Both the position numbers and the translations under genes were made by a program. The notes under the pieces are model-generated. The model saw only the letters and a program-made list of their open reading frames with translations, ran no database searches and had not been told where the DNA came from. From Laspinema palackyanum D2c (GTDB lineage Bacteria; Cyanobacteriota; Cyanobacteriia; Cyanobacteriales; Laspinemataceae), in the NCBI RefSeq assembly GCF_025370875.1, contig NZ_JAMXFD010000014.1:62001-126000 (forward strand): DNA of 64,000 nt, read 5' to 3'. This document shows positions 55,708-64,000 of this stretch, one piece after another. Position 1 is the first letter of the stretch. The number at the start of each line of letters is the position of its first letter.

Positions 55708-56019
55708 CTAAAGTTCGCGCTGAAACTCTTCTAAAATGCTGAGGAGATCCATTTGTTCTCCGGTGGGAATCAGATCAACCAGGGGAATTTGTCGCCTTCC
55801 TCCCCCGAGATTGACATTGATTCCGGCGAGGACTTGGACCACATCGGATTCATTGACGGGTGCATTGTTGCTGACTAAGGGATAGAGTTGTTCAGCCACG
55901 AGGGTGTGGAGATGAGCGTCATCTAAGCGCAGCCGCCATTTGGCGACATCGATATAAACGCGATCGGCAATCTGAGCAGCCAGGGCTTCTATTTTTTCAG
56001 TGTTACTGGAATTAGCCAT
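55708..56019 (-). CDS. DUF3181 family protein
   Basis: 103 residues from the ATG at 56019. The start (MANSSNTEKIEALAAQIADR) and segment VYIDVAKWRLRLDDAHLHTLVAEQLYP with INVNLGGGRRQIPLVDLIP identify the cyanobacterial DUF3181 family. Small soluble protein, function unknown. It overlaps the upstream 2TM gene by 8 bases, which suggests translational coupling. Preferred over a longer frame starting at 56064 that lies inside the 2TM gene. Confidence 0.8.
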   Translation of the reverse strand: MANSSNTEKIEALAAQIADRVYIDVAKWRLRLDDAHLHTLVAEQLYPLVSNNAPVNESDVVQVLAGINVNLGGGRRQIPLVDLIPTGEQMDLLSILEEFQREL

Positions 56020-56263
56020 TAGATTCTTCGGAATAGTTTGCAATTGCGAAAATATAAACCCCATGAGCGATTAGCAGCAGTAGCCAAGCGCTGGTGAGCC
56101 AAGGGGTCCAGGGCCAGGGGGAAGATTGCCATGCCCGGAAAAACCAGAGCCCGGAATTGCTGGCCGCAAATAGGGCGACATGGACGGCGAAATTCATGCG
56201 ATCGTCGAGTTTCCGGTAATCCGGTTCGCTGCGATCGGGTTGACGAGGCCAACGAGGTGGCAT
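56012..56263 (-). CDS. 2TM domain-containing protein
   Basis: 83 residues. Acidic and basic N-terminus (PRWPRQPDRSEPDYRKLDDR) then two membrane helices (NFAVHVALFAASNSGLWFF and WLTSAWLLLLIAHGVYIFAIA), the 2TM domain found alone in many cyanobacterial membrane proteins. Function unknown. Overlaps the DUF3181 gene downstream, with which it likely forms a two-gene operon. Confidence 0.75.
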   Translation of the reverse strand: MPPRWPRQPDRSEPDYRKLDDRMNFAVHVALFAASNSGLWFFRAWQSSPWPWTPWLTSAWLLLLIAHGVYIFAIANYSEESNG

Positions 56264-56531
56264 AGATTACCTTTTTTTTGAAATGAAGTTGCTCGGGTTT
56301 TGGTCCGGGCTTGTACTTTTAAAATTGTAAGTCTTCGCTACCTCGGATGAATGAGCGATCGCCCTTCATTGCCGTTGCCGGTCCTCGGTTTTTAGCCAAG
56401 ATTTATTAACAAGCTTCCAAACTAGGGGGCTGTTCCATGCAGTTCCCGGAGGGATTACCGGACGAATTGCCCGATTCCCAGGGAGGAAGAAGATTTTTTC
56501 CCCAGTCTTAGTTCAAAAAACACAGGATAAA
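56264..56531. other. Divergent intergenic region
   Basis: About 270 bases between the 2TM gene and the micro-ORF before the gene at 56576. Nothing recognisable beyond a HIP1-like site. Confidence 0.4.
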
Positions 56532-56579
56532 ATGCAAGTAGCAACCTTCACCACCCCAACCACCCCAGCAGCTTTGTGA
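56532..56579 (+). CDS. Micro-ORF overlapping the next start
   Basis: Fifteen codons ([15 protein letters not shown]) with AGGA before the ATG. Its TGA (56577-56579) shares GTGA with the GTG start of the following gene. Either a translation-coupling leader or the true N-terminus of that protein with a one-base frameshift. Confidence 0.45.
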   Translation: MQVATFTTPTTPAAL

Positions 56580-57106
56580 TTCCTTCGCGCTTATTCCGGC
56601 AACATTCTCGCAATCGCCAGACCGCTCTGGCAATCATTCCCTTAGCTAATGAAGCAGCGACTTTTGACGCCTATCGACTCTTACAGTATCACGGGATTTC
56701 CCCGGAACATCTGGCGATTGTCGGTGAAGGGTACAGTTCTCCGTCTCGTGTAGGTTTATTAGAACCCATGCAAATTGCGGTGGACCAAGCTCGCCGGTTT
56801 TTGATGGTGTTTGCCACAATGGGGTTCCTGGTGGGGTCGGCATTGGTTTTGGCCTTACACCTGGGACTGATTAACCCCCTGGGTTTTAACCCGCTGTTGC
56901 TCATTCCGGGGGTTGTGGCGATCGCCGCTGTTTTGGGCGGAATGGTGGGCGGGTTAATCGGCTTTTTGGGCGAGGGTTCCACGGTGGGCGTTTATCATCA
57001 TCATCTCCGCCAGGGCGGGTATTTGTTGATGATTGAAGGCTCCCAACAACTCGTGACCCTCGGTGAGCAGGTTCTCAAACCTTATGCCACTCCCAAAGCG
57101 TTTTAA
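56576..57106 (+). CDS. Membrane protein of the general-stress (YflT/GsiB-like) type, hypothetical
   Basis: 176 residues from the GTG at 56576. N-terminal domain [39 protein letters not shown] resembles the small ferredoxin-fold domain of general stress protein 17M-type proteins. Two hydrophobic helices follow ([45 protein letters not shown]), then a short beta-rich tail ([12 protein letters not shown]). Likely an inner-membrane protein with a cytosolic sensor-like head; function unknown. The start is odd: it overlaps the stop of a preceding micro-ORF. The gene ends 4 bases into the convergent moaC. Confidence 0.65.
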   Translation: MIPSRLFRQHSRNRQTALAIIPLANEAATFDAYRLLQYHGISPEHLAIVGEGYSSPSRVGLLEPMQIAVDQARRFLMVFATMGFLVGSALVLALHLGLINPLGFNPLLLIPGVVAIAAVLGGMVGGLIGFLGEGSTVGVYHHHLRQGGYLLMIEGSQQLVTLGEQVLKPYATPKAF

Positions 57107-57621
57107 TTCGCTTGATAGTCTCCCGATTTTCCCCCAGTCTTGCTCTCTAGGCGAATGCTCTCAATGGCGATCGCCTTCGATAACGCTTTGGCCATGTCAT
57201 AAAGGGTCAGTGCCGCCACGGAAACTGCCGTTAACGCTTCCATTTCTACCCCAGTTTCTGCTTTGGTTTTGACTTCGGCGAGAATCCGATATCCGGGAAG
57301 CTCCTCGTCGGGCAAAATCTCTACATCAATTTTGTGCAAGGGTAAGGGATGACACAACGGAATCAACCCCGAGGTTTGTTTGGCTCCTAAAATTCCCGCC
57401 AGTCTTGCCGTCCCTAAAACATCTCCTTTCGGTGCATTCCCGGCTTGAATCTGGTCAAACGTCGCCCGATCCATCCGGACCTGTCCCGAGGCGATCGCCT
57501 GCCGATGGGTGACTGCTTTTTCCGACACATCCACCATCCGCGCTTGTCCTTCAGCGTCTAAATGACTTAGCTGATAAGGGTTTGGGGAATTTTCAGAATT
57601 TTTTTGAAAAGGGGGTTTCAT
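57103..57621 (-). CDS. moaC: Cyclic pyranopterin monophosphate synthase MoaC
   Basis: 172 residues. MoaC fold with [21 protein letters not shown], the active-site loops [30 protein letters not shown] and [23 protein letters not shown]. It converts the MoaA product to cyclic pyranopterin monophosphate in molybdenum cofactor biosynthesis, needed in cyanobacteria for nitrate reductase. Length normal. No other moa gene here. It ends overlapping the convergent membrane-protein gene by 4 bases. tRNA-Arg follows upstream of its start on the opposite strand. Confidence 0.94.
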   Translation of the reverse strand: MKPPFQKNSENSPNPYQLSHLDAEGQARMVDVSEKAVTHRQAIASGQVRMDRATFDQIQAGNAPKGDVLGTARLAGILGAKQTSGLIPLCHPLPLHKIDVEILPDEELPGYRILAEVKTKAETGVEMEALTAVSVAALTLYDMAKALSKAIAIESIRLESKTGGKSGDYQAN

Positions 57622-57657
57622 TTTCCAAAAGCCTGTGTTAGTATTATTAAGCGGTAA

Positions 57658-57731
57658 GGGCTTGTAGCTCAGTGGACTAGAGCACGTGGCTACGGACCAC
57701 GGTGTCGGGGGTTCGAATCCCTCCTAGCCCG
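57658..57731 (+). tRNA. tRNA-Arg (anticodon ACG)
   Basis: Cloverleaf of 74 bases without encoded CCA. Acceptor GGGCTTG pairs with CTAGCCC with one mismatch, D-arm TAGCTCAGTGG, anticodon stem CGTGG/CCACG with loop CTACGGA, T-arm GGGGGTTCGAATCCCTC. Discriminator G. ACG decodes CGU/CGC/CGA once deaminated to inosine. Confidence 0.95.
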
Positions 57732-57808
57732 TTTATTACAATCTAAACAGATTTTGGGTGTTGAGTTAGCTTAGGATAACTCAGCACCCAAAATTTTTTG
57801 TTCCTCGG

Positions 57809-59224
57809 TCAGGATGACTTTTGCAGGGCATACAGGTCGCGATCGCGACCCAAAGCAAACTTCACCGATTGGCGTAAGTTCATATTGGACTGGGTAAGAA
57901 AAATCCCCAATGCTACGAAGGCCATCACCGAAGCGATCGCAAAAATATTTCGATAGCCTAAATCTTCCGCCATCACCCCCAAAATCGGCCCAGCCAAAGC
58001 GATCCCCAAATCAAACCCGCCAATACACATGGCAAACAATCGCCCCCGTTCCTGGGGTGCACAGCGGTCTGCAACCAGGGCCACCATCATCGGCAGAAAC
58101 GTCCCTGCGCCACATCCTTCCACCGCCCCAGCCAGTAAAAAATCCCGGCTATCCTGGGCCGTCCACAGCAGCACCATTGCCAGACAGTAGGCCAGTAAAC
58201 CCCCGGAAATAAATAATCCCCGTCCGTAACGGTCCGAGGCGCGACCCGTGAGCAGACGCATACTAAAACTTACACTCGCCGCTGCGGTATAAAACCATCC
58301 CGGATTAAAATCACTGGCGGTTTCCTTAATAAACAAGGGGACAAAGGTCGCCACCGCTCCAAAAACTAACCCGATTTGCAGCATCACCAGAGAGGGAATT
58401 CGGACGCGAGGACTCCATAACATCCGCCAAAATGAATCCGCTTTGGCGTTGGGAGTTGCTGAGTCTTTACCCAGTGCAGGGGAAGTTAAATCTTCCCGTA
58501 AAGGTTCACTGACGAAGTAGAGCAACAAGAAACTGAGCAGTCCCAATCCAAATGCCATAACAAACAGGGGAGGGTAACCGGCAGCTTCCAGTAAAAACCC
58601 TCCGAGGGCGGGTCCGATCGCAACCCCTAGGGGAGTGACCACACTCATATATCCAATTAATTCGCCTCGATTGCGATCGGGGGCTAAATCGGTGATTAAG
58701 GCACTGTAAGCGGTGGTAAAAGCAGCGACACTAATGCCGTGAAATGCCCGTAATGCCATCAATAGGGGAATGGAATCAGCGAAGAGATATCCCAAAGGGG
58801 CGATCGTTGCCACCGTGGTCCCCAACCGTAACACAATTTTGCGACCCCGGCGATCGCTCAGGGGTCCTAACCAAGCTCGGGAAGGCAGTAAACCCAGGGC
58901 AAATGCCCCCATCACCAGGCCGATTTGTCCTCTCGTCCCCCCGATATGCTCGACATAAAGCGGCAGTGTGGGCAGCAATGAAGCCAGAGAAGCCCAAAAC
59001 AATAAGCCTGCGGCAAATAATCCCAACAGGCTATGGCGACGCTGCGGCTCTATCTCTAAAAATACCTTCAAAACCTTAGTTCCTTTTCTTCCACTGCAAC
59101 AAATGAGTGAGCTAGGGCATGGGTCCAGTAACGGGAAGACCAACTGGATTTTTTGACAAAATTTCTGCCCAGAAAGCCACAAAGAAAGGGCCAAACACCC
59201 GATTTCTTGTCCCTGGGCTCTCAT
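57809..59224 (-). CDS. MFS transporter
   Basis: 471 residues from the ATG at 59224, with twelve membrane helices of the major facilitator superfamily: loop 2-3 signature GPLSDRRGRKIVLRLG, helix-5 proline/glycine TPLGVAIGPALGGFLLEAAG, and second-half copy GRASDRYGRG. The 50 N-terminal residues are atypical for the family; a TTG at 59071 (AAGG close by) could be the true start. Substrate unknown. It is convergent with tRNA-Arg. HIP1 sites are frequent in the gene. Confidence 0.88.
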   Translation of the reverse strand: MRAQGQEIGCLALSLWLSGQKFCQKIQLVFPLLDPCPSSLICCSGRKGTKVLKVFLEIEPQRRHSLLGLFAAGLLFWASLASLLPTLPLYVEHIGGTRGQIGLVMGAFALGLLPSRAWLGPLSDRRGRKIVLRLGTTVATIAPLGYLFADSIPLLMALRAFHGISVAAFTTAYSALITDLAPDRNRGELIGYMSVVTPLGVAIGPALGGFLLEAAGYPPLFVMAFGLGLLSFLLLYFVSEPLREDLTSPALGKDSATPNAKADSFWRMLWSPRVRIPSLVMLQIGLVFGAVATFVPLFIKETASDFNPGWFYTAAASVSFSMRLLTGRASDRYGRGLFISGGLLAYCLAMVLLWTAQDSRDFLLAGAVEGCGAGTFLPMMVALVADRCAPQERGRLFAMCIGGFDLGIALAGPILGVMAEDLGYRNIFAIASVMAFVALGIFLTQSNMNLRQSVKFALGRDRDLYALQKSS

Positions 59225-59322
59225 CCTCTCCCGATACCCAAGGAGGCCGCAATCTGCCGACCCCCTCTTTCATGCTACTGATTTTTCCGCAGTTTGTTAA
59301 AGAATGTTAAGATTTCGACGCT

Positions 59323-60048
59323 TTAGGTTTCGGAGTCTTGTGGCAAATAACTCCTTAAAACTCGCCCTGCACCCCGGAGTTGTTGATAATAGTTACGACT
59401 GACAGGATCATCGCTGTTTTCCCCGAGGACATCGATGCCGATGCCGTTGCGTCCCACTTTTTTTCCGGAACTGTGGATATAACGACCCTCCCCGAGATAA
59501 AGGCCAACATGGGTGGCTTTTTCTGGCGTTCCAAAAAAGAGGAGATCCCCCGCCTGCAATTCGTCGAGGGGAATGGGTTGGGTAAAGGCTTCCTGTTGAT
59601 AGGCATCCCGAGGTAACCAAACTTCAGCGACCCGGAAGGCAGCCTGCATTAATCCAGAACAGTCATAGTTGGGGGCGACGGTCCCTCCCCAGAGGTACTC
59701 ATTGGGAACGCTCATTGCCTGGTGGGTAAAGGCAATGATGGCGGGGATTTGGGGTTCTATGTGGGTCCGGTCAAGGGCGATCGCCTGGTAAGGGGACTCG
59801 GCTAAGTCCAGATTCTCCAAATCCGTGAGGGCCAGCCATCCGGGATAGTCATCTTCACATAACTTGACCCCCACAGCCCCCTCCGTCGGAGGAAGGACAA
59901 TTCTCAGCAGACGGCCCTCGGATGCCTGGGTTGCCAGGGCCTCACACTGCGGGGAATCATACAGATTCAGATCCACTCGGCAGCGATATTGCGGTGCATC
60001 GGACCCTTTAGAAGCTAGATTAAATTGAAGCTGACTCACCAAGACCAT
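59323..60048 (-). CDS. NlpC/P60 family endopeptidase with SH3 domain
   Basis: 241 residues. N-terminal bacterial SH3-like part (residues 1-90), then an NlpC/P60 (C40) peptidase: catalytic Cys in NYDCSGLMQAAFRV, His in ATHVGLYLGEGRYIHSS. It fits the cyanobacterial gamma-D-glutamyl-L-diamino acid endopeptidases of known structure (Anabaena and Nostoc members), which cleave peptidoglycan stem peptides. No signal peptide, as in those proteins, implying cytosolic recycling of wall peptides. Divergent from the beta-lactamase-like gene, sharing a 124-base promoter region. Confidence 0.9.
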   Translation of the reverse strand: MVLVSQLQFNLASKGSDAPQYRCRVDLNLYDSPQCEALATQASEGRLLRIVLPPTEGAVGVKLCEDDYPGWLALTDLENLDLAESPYQAIALDRTHIEPQIPAIIAFTHQAMSVPNEYLWGGTVAPNYDCSGLMQAAFRVAEVWLPRDAYQQEAFTQPIPLDELQAGDLLFFGTPEKATHVGLYLGEGRYIHSSGKKVGRNGIGIDVLGENSDDPVSRNYYQQLRGAGRVLRSYLPQDSET

Positions 60049-60172
60049 AGTTTTAGAAATAAATGCTTAATTGTTAAGGCACAGTAACGCGACTGCCGCA
60101 GGAAAGTCGCTAGAAGCGAGAATAATTGATTCTGACTTCTAACGTTTGAATTAAACAACCTCAGAGAGAACC

Positions 60173-61108
60173 ATGACATTTTTCCGCAAAGACGAGCAAC
60201 TCGAAAACTTAGGCGATCGCATTTTAGCGGCAACCTGGGAGCAATTCCCCCAATTAAACCGCAACCAACTGGCAATGACTTGGGTGGTTTATGACCCACC
60301 CGTTTCGGTGAATACCGGCGGTGCCCTGAGTCCCGATGCGTTTTGGGACCATCCCGTGCGCGGATTTAACTATCGCGGCGTGGAACGGATTTATCCGGCG
60401 AGTGTGGTCAAGCTGTTCTATCTCGTCGCGGTTTATGAATGGATGGAAAAAGAGATGATTCAGACTTCCCCGGAGTTAGAACGGGCCATCCGAGATATGA
60501 TTGTGGACTCCAGCAATGATGCCACGAGTCTGGTGGTGGATGTGCTAACTGGGACTACCAGTGGTCCAGAATTGTCCTCGGGACCGTTTGAAACCTGGAA
60601 GCATCAGCGCAATTTAGTCAATCGCTATTTTCAGTCTCTGGGATGGCCGGAATTGGAATCGATTAATGTTAATCACAAAACCTGGTGTGATGGGGCTTAT
60701 GGTCGGGAGCGGGTTTTCCTGGGAGAGTTAATGGAAAATCGGAATATGCTGACCACCAATGCAACGGCACGCCTGCTGCATAGTATTGTCGGTGGGGTGG
60801 CGGTTTCAGCGAAGGCGACCACGGCGATGATGAAGTTAATGAAGCGATCGCTAGAACCCGAGGACCTGGCGGAGGACCCGGAAAATCAAGTCACGGGGTT
60901 TTTGGGTGCGGGTCTCGATCGCCAAGCACGGATTTGGTCGAAAGCAGGTTTAACCAGTACAGTGCGCCACGATGCGGCTTATATTGAATTACCGGAACAG
61001 CGCCCTTATTTATTGGTGGTCTTTACTGAAGGGAAGGCGCACAGCAAAAATGAAGCCATTTTGCCCTTTGTTTCCCAACAAGTCGCCCAGGCGGTGGGTT
61101 CGCTGTAA
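60173..61108 (+). CDS. Class A beta-lactamase-like serine hydrolase
   Basis: 311 residues. The catalytic SxxK tetrad is in YPASVVKLFYLV, the second motif SxN in VDSSNDATS, and a KTG-like KAG in WSKAGLTSTV. The pattern fits beta-lactamase class A and related serine hydrolases or DD-peptidases. No signal peptide is obvious (starts MTFFRKDEQLENLGDR), so cytoplasmic wall-recycling rather than antibiotic resistance is likely; this is inference. It is divergent from the NlpC/P60 endopeptidase gene. Confidence 0.85.
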   Translation: MTFFRKDEQLENLGDRILAATWEQFPQLNRNQLAMTWVVYDPPVSVNTGGALSPDAFWDHPVRGFNYRGVERIYPASVVKLFYLVAVYEWMEKEMIQTSPELERAIRDMIVDSSNDATSLVVDVLTGTTSGPELSSGPFETWKHQRNLVNRYFQSLGWPELESINVNHKTWCDGAYGRERVFLGELMENRNMLTTNATARLLHSIVGGVAVSAKATTAMMKLMKRSLEPEDLAEDPENQVTGFLGAGLDRQARIWSKAGLTSTVRHDAAYIELPEQRPYLLVVFTEGKAHSKNEAILPFVSQQVAQAVGSL

Positions 61109-61301
61109 AACTGGGTTGGTTTTGGCGTTTTTGGGGGGTGAGGATTTTTCTGGGTGAAAGCTCAAGCCGATCGCCTCGGTTTGGCGTGGGTTCGGGTTCT
61201 GGATGAGTCTGTGGAGGGGGATTCATCCGTTAAGGCTGAATTCTCATTTTCAGAATAAATAATTCCCCCCTTTAACATTGAAGTAACTATTAGGAGTCAC
61301 T

Positions 61302-62096
61302 GTGAAGTTTCTATCGATCGCAACTGGTGTTTTTCTATTCGCTCTGATTACTCTCCCGGGTGGGAGTGGTCCAAAAAAAGCAATGGCCGAGTCATTCTCT
61401 GGCGATGTCGCTAGGGAATTGGGCTTAAAGGCGATCGGTCCGTTGCCGGAGGATACCTCTGTTGGACCACTCTCTTGGGAGGTCCCGTCAGAAGGGGTCA
61501 ATCCACCCCCGTTACTCGCGGCTGAATCGGATAATTTTGCGGAATTATTAACGGGAACTACAGCAATTACTACCCCCCATTATTTCAGAGTTCCCAGTCC
61601 GCAAACGGTTCCCCACAACCCTGCTACTGAAGCGGAAAATAATCCGGTTTTGGCTCAACGAGATCGCGATATCGAACTGGGTCGAACCAGTCGGGGAGTG
61701 GGTAACTATATCGGTGCTGCCATTAATATTGGGTTAAGTGATGATGCTAGTCCCTTGGGAGGAGGCAGTTTTGCCTTGACGAGTAAAATTGGCCTCGCGG
61801 AGCAAGTGTCTGTGCGTCCTTCCCTCTTGTTTGGAGAACACTTGATGGTGATGGTTCCGGTCACCATTGACTTTCCCTTTGCGGCTACGGACGATACTTT
61901 ACAAGTCGATGTTGCTCCTTATATTGGCAGTGGTATCGCGCTTTCTACGGATGAGGATAATTTCATTGGATTTTTTGGCACCGTGGGAATTGATCGAGTC
62001 TTGTTTGACCGCTTTGTTGCCAACGCTGCCTTAAATGTTGGGTATGTCGAGGAGGTTGAAGTCGGGATCTTTGTGGGGGGAGGGTATCGGTTCTAA
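61302..62096 (+). CDS. Exported outer-membrane-type protein, hypothetical
   Basis: 264 residues from GTG at 61302 (AGGAG 5 bases upstream). Signal peptide (MKFLSIATGVFLFALITLPGG, cleavage near AMA-ES). The N-terminal half is disordered and Pro/Ser-rich; residues 125-264 alternate hydrophobic and polar positions and end in an aromatic residue (VGIFVGGGYRF), the mark of an outer-membrane beta-barrel. Function unknown. Closely resembles in layout the next gene, which also ends in an aromatic residue. Confidence 0.75.
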   Translation: MKFLSIATGVFLFALITLPGGSGPKKAMAESFSGDVARELGLKAIGPLPEDTSVGPLSWEVPSEGVNPPPLLAAESDNFAELLTGTTAITTPHYFRVPSPQTVPHNPATEAENNPVLAQRDRDIELGRTSRGVGNYIGAAINIGLSDDASPLGGGSFALTSKIGLAEQVSVRPSLLFGEHLMVMVPVTIDFPFAATDDTLQVDVAPYIGSGIALSTDEDNFIGFFGTVGIDRVLFDRFVANAALNVGYVEEVEVGIFVGGGYRF

Positions 62097-62535
62097 ATGC
62101 CTCTGCTGTAACCCCTTTCGGTTAAGTTCCTTATCCAATTAGCGATCGCCCTTTCCCTCCATTTTCGGTAAAAGTGGACTATTCCGCCCTCTCCTATTTG
62201 TTAAATTTTGTTCACACAACCCCCAAAATACATCTCCGGGAAGATTGCATCTGAGGGTGAGATGGATTAAATTAGCAATGTTTTAGCATCTGCCCTTCTC
62301 GGTTATCCCAGCCTTGTCCTGGAAGGGCAGATGGCTAGGAGTTTTTGCTTTTAGTTTGCGGATTTCGCGGTTTATGGAACAGTCTGATTCATTGGGAAAA
62401 TCTCGGTGCTTTGTTCTGAAGAATCCATTGCGTTCAATCGCCAATTCCTTTCCCGCCAATTTCACTTTCCCTGAACCCGAACTCATGCAAAAACAAAGCA
62501 AAATAATTCACATTTATTGATGAATTTGGAGGGCT
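62097..62535. other. Intergenic region
   Basis: About 440 bases between two exported-protein genes. A 68-codon frame (62314-62520) has no support beyond being open. GGAGGG just before 62536 is the ribosome binding site of the next gene. Confidence 0.4.
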
Positions 62536-63384
62536 ATGATGGGTGTGAGGAAAAAATGGGCAGGATATAGTGCTTTGATGGTATTACCTTGGTTAGGGAT
62601 CCAGCAGGCATTACCTGCTACAGCGCAAGATTTCAGTCTCCCCGAACAACCCAGTCAGGAGATACACTGGCTCAGGGACCTAGAGGCACAACCGACTCAG
62701 GAAGACGGTGAGACTTGGATACCGCAACTCACCAAAACTGACCGCACCAGTCTTGAGGATTTGGGACTGTCCATTGACTTTAATCAAGGGGACTTTGTAA
62801 AGGACGCAGCTATCCTTCCGGAAAACAGCGAAGCGCAATTCCCCCCGGAATCGGAAATGGATCGGGAAGCACAACCGACTCAGGAAGAAGACGAAACGGC
62901 GATCGAGCAACTCACCGAAACTGACCGCGCCAGTCTTGAAGATTTGGAATTATCCATTGACTTTAATAAAGGGGATTTCGTAAGGGGTGCAGCTATCCTT
63001 CCGGAAAACACCGAAGCACAATCCCCCTCGGAATCGGATCTGGCTCAGGCTCGTTTTCCCACTTATCGCTACAGCGCAGGTTTGGATTTACCCAACTTTG
63101 GCTGGGTCAGGATGGACGGTCCCGGCATTGATAGCGTCCTGGGTATTAACGTGGGACTCGGCGTCTCCTACAAAAAATACTTTCAACCTGCGGTTCCCGG
63201 GCAGTTTACTGGATCCTGGGGCGTGGGAACCCTTGCTTTAGTCTTACCCTACGCCACCATTGGTGGGGATTATCAGTGGGATAACGGCTGGTATGCCGGG
63301 GGCAATATTGGTGCCGGTTTGTACTTCTTTGACGATGTAATTCCCTTCCCCGTTGGCTATATCGGCGTAGGTTATCGCTGGTAA
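62536..63384 (+). CDS. Exported beta-barrel-like protein with internal duplication
   Basis: 282 residues. Signal peptide (WAGYSALMVLPWLGIQQALP, cleavage near ATA-QDF). Residues about 50-170 are two tandem copies of a 61-residue acidic unit (EAQPTQEDGETW.. and EAQPTQEEDETA.., DNA period 183 bases, starts 62683 and 62866), each containing TSLEDLGLSIDFNQGDFV. The C-terminal part is strand-rich and ends in VGYRW, as in outer-membrane barrels. Two adjacent ATGs; GGAGGG is 3 bases from the first and 6 from the second, so the second (62539) may be used. Function unknown. Confidence 0.75.
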   Translation: MMGVRKKWAGYSALMVLPWLGIQQALPATAQDFSLPEQPSQEIHWLRDLEAQPTQEDGETWIPQLTKTDRTSLEDLGLSIDFNQGDFVKDAAILPENSEAQFPPESEMDREAQPTQEEDETAIEQLTETDRASLEDLELSIDFNKGDFVRGAAILPENTEAQSPSESDLAQARFPTYRYSAGLDLPNFGWVRMDGPGIDSVLGINVGLGVSYKKYFQPAVPGQFTGSWGVGTLALVLPYATIGGDYQWDNGWYAGGNIGAGLYFFDDVIPFPVGYIGVGYRW

Positions 63385-63414
63385 GGATTACCAACACCGA
63401 AACCACCCCTAATC

Positions 63415-63453
63415 AAAAATCCCCCAGGACCTTGGCAAGGCCTGGGGGATTTT
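63415..63453 (+). terminator. Rho-independent terminator
   Basis: AAAATCCCCCAGG and CCTGGGGGATTTT around an 11-base loop. Ends the gene at 62536. Confidence 0.9.
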
Positions 63454-63554
63454 CAAAATAACTCGCTCTCTACTAACCCATTCCCATGCAGAGTAAGATG
63501 AGAGCAACTCAGAGTTGCCGAGAGTTAACGCTCGTGAGTCTGGTTGTTTGAGAA

Positions 63555-63643
63555 CGGAGAGGGAGGGATTCGAACCCTCGTTACGATTAAAATCGTAAAA
63601 CAGATTAGCAATCTGCCGCTTTCAACCGCTCAGCCACCTCTCC
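63555..63643 (-). tRNA. tRNA-Ser (anticodon GCT)
   Basis: 89-base cloverleaf with a long variable arm. Acceptor GGAGAGG/CCTCTCC, D-arm TGGCTGAGCGG, anticodon stem CAGAT/ATCTG with loop TGCTA, variable arm TTACGATTTTAATCGTAA, T-arm GAGGGTTCGAATCCCTC. Discriminator G. Decodes AGC/AGU. Confidence 0.95.
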
Positions 63644-63945
63644 AAGGTGTCTTGAGACATCATAGCAGGTTTTTTTCGGTCTGAAAAGACCTTTGGCGAG
63701 GAATTTTCCAATTTTTTTGAAAAAACTGGATAAGACCTGAGATATTGCACCCGTGGCCATAACCGTTGGGGGTTGAAACCTCCGCAAGGGCTGGTGTCCC
63801 CAGTAGGTTCTGAAATGAGGACGGGAGGACCTGGGCACAGGCGGGGCCCGGTTCAGGGTTTTATCTCGGACGCGGGTACAGGATTAGAACCCTGGAATCA
63901 GAAACCGGGTTTTTTGGGTGTTCCAAGAAATAAATCGTATAAACG

Positions 63946-64000
63946 TTCGTAGTGACTCCTTTAGGAGTCATTTTTAAAGAAACCCCTAAAGGGGTTACTA
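63946..64000. repeat. Variant hairpin repeat pair, cut by window end
   Basis: GTTCGTAGT-GACTCC-TTTA-GGAGTCA followed by the inverted form ACCCCTAAAGGGGTTACTA. The flanks equal those of the interspersed repeats elsewhere, but the cores are different palindromes. Confidence 0.7.

Larger units (their letters stand above)
63385..64000. other. Downstream region with terminator, tRNA-Ser and repeats
   Basis: After the last gene only a terminator, tRNA-Ser (minus) and short repeats are seen; the rest (63660-63940) has no gene that I can support. Confidence 0.5.

Noticed and set aside
60173-61108. Antibiotic-resistance beta-lactamase
   Set aside because: No signal peptide and a KAG rather than KTG motif; described as a related serine hydrolase.

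Overview
The window is cyanobacterial chromosomal DNA. The palindrome GCGATCGC (HIP1) is scattered through almost every gene. The gene content includes psb27 (photosystem II assembly), the NDH-1 cluster ndhA-ndhI-ndhG-ndhE, gpmI-secG, and several families found mainly in cyanobacteria (DUF928, DUF3370, DUF3181). The repeat load and the CHAT, HEAT and CBS-PAS-GAF-GGDEF proteins suggest a filamentous Oscillatoriales-type genome; that placement is inference.

Layout. 1-2246: the 3' part of a DsbA-like gene convergent with a metallophosphoesterase. 2247-7029: a surface-polysaccharide block with three family-2 glycosyltransferase paralogues, the first interrupted by two in-frame TGA codons, and a Wzx-type flippase. 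7080-11069: RarA with an extra C-terminal domain, a repeat cluster and two hypotheticals. 11458-15087: a CBS-PAS-GAF-GGDEF signalling protein whose GAF domain looks able to bind a bilin, then a divergent HxlR-pirin pair. 15352-20058: an RND efflux pump and its adaptor. 20501-26408: DUF928 protein, a tandem repeat array, a short FtsZ, and a cNMP-domain/AAA/polyferredoxin membrane fusion, then a HAD phosphatase. 26940-29688: exported small protein, DUF3370 lipoprotein, TPR protein. 29897-36368: a three-gene cassette made of a 1505-residue HEAT-repeat CHAT peptidase, a 151-residue protein and a 505-residue protein with two C-terminal membrane segments; it is nearly free of HIP1 sites. 36439-46289: GHL10 hydrolases, TPR, MATE, secG, gpmI, psb27. 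46473-48448: a GHKL ATPase and a 1.2-kb stretch with three chained micro-ORFs and an orphan terminator. 48869-54764: nadK, ndhE-ndhG-ndhI-ndhA and gltA on the minus strand. 55014-63643: sixA, DUF3181, 2TM protein, moaC, tRNA-Arg, an MFS transporter, NlpC/P60 and beta-lactamase-like wall enzymes, two exported outer-membrane-type proteins, tRNA-Ser.

The clearest candidates for something new are the HEAT-CHAT three-gene cassette (possible protease plus membrane effector), the redox/cNMP/AAA fusion next to a divergent FtsZ, and the micro-ORF transcript near 47.55 kb. An interspersed hairpin repeat with core AACGACT-TC-AGTCGTT runs through the window and has been captured into coding sequence at least once.
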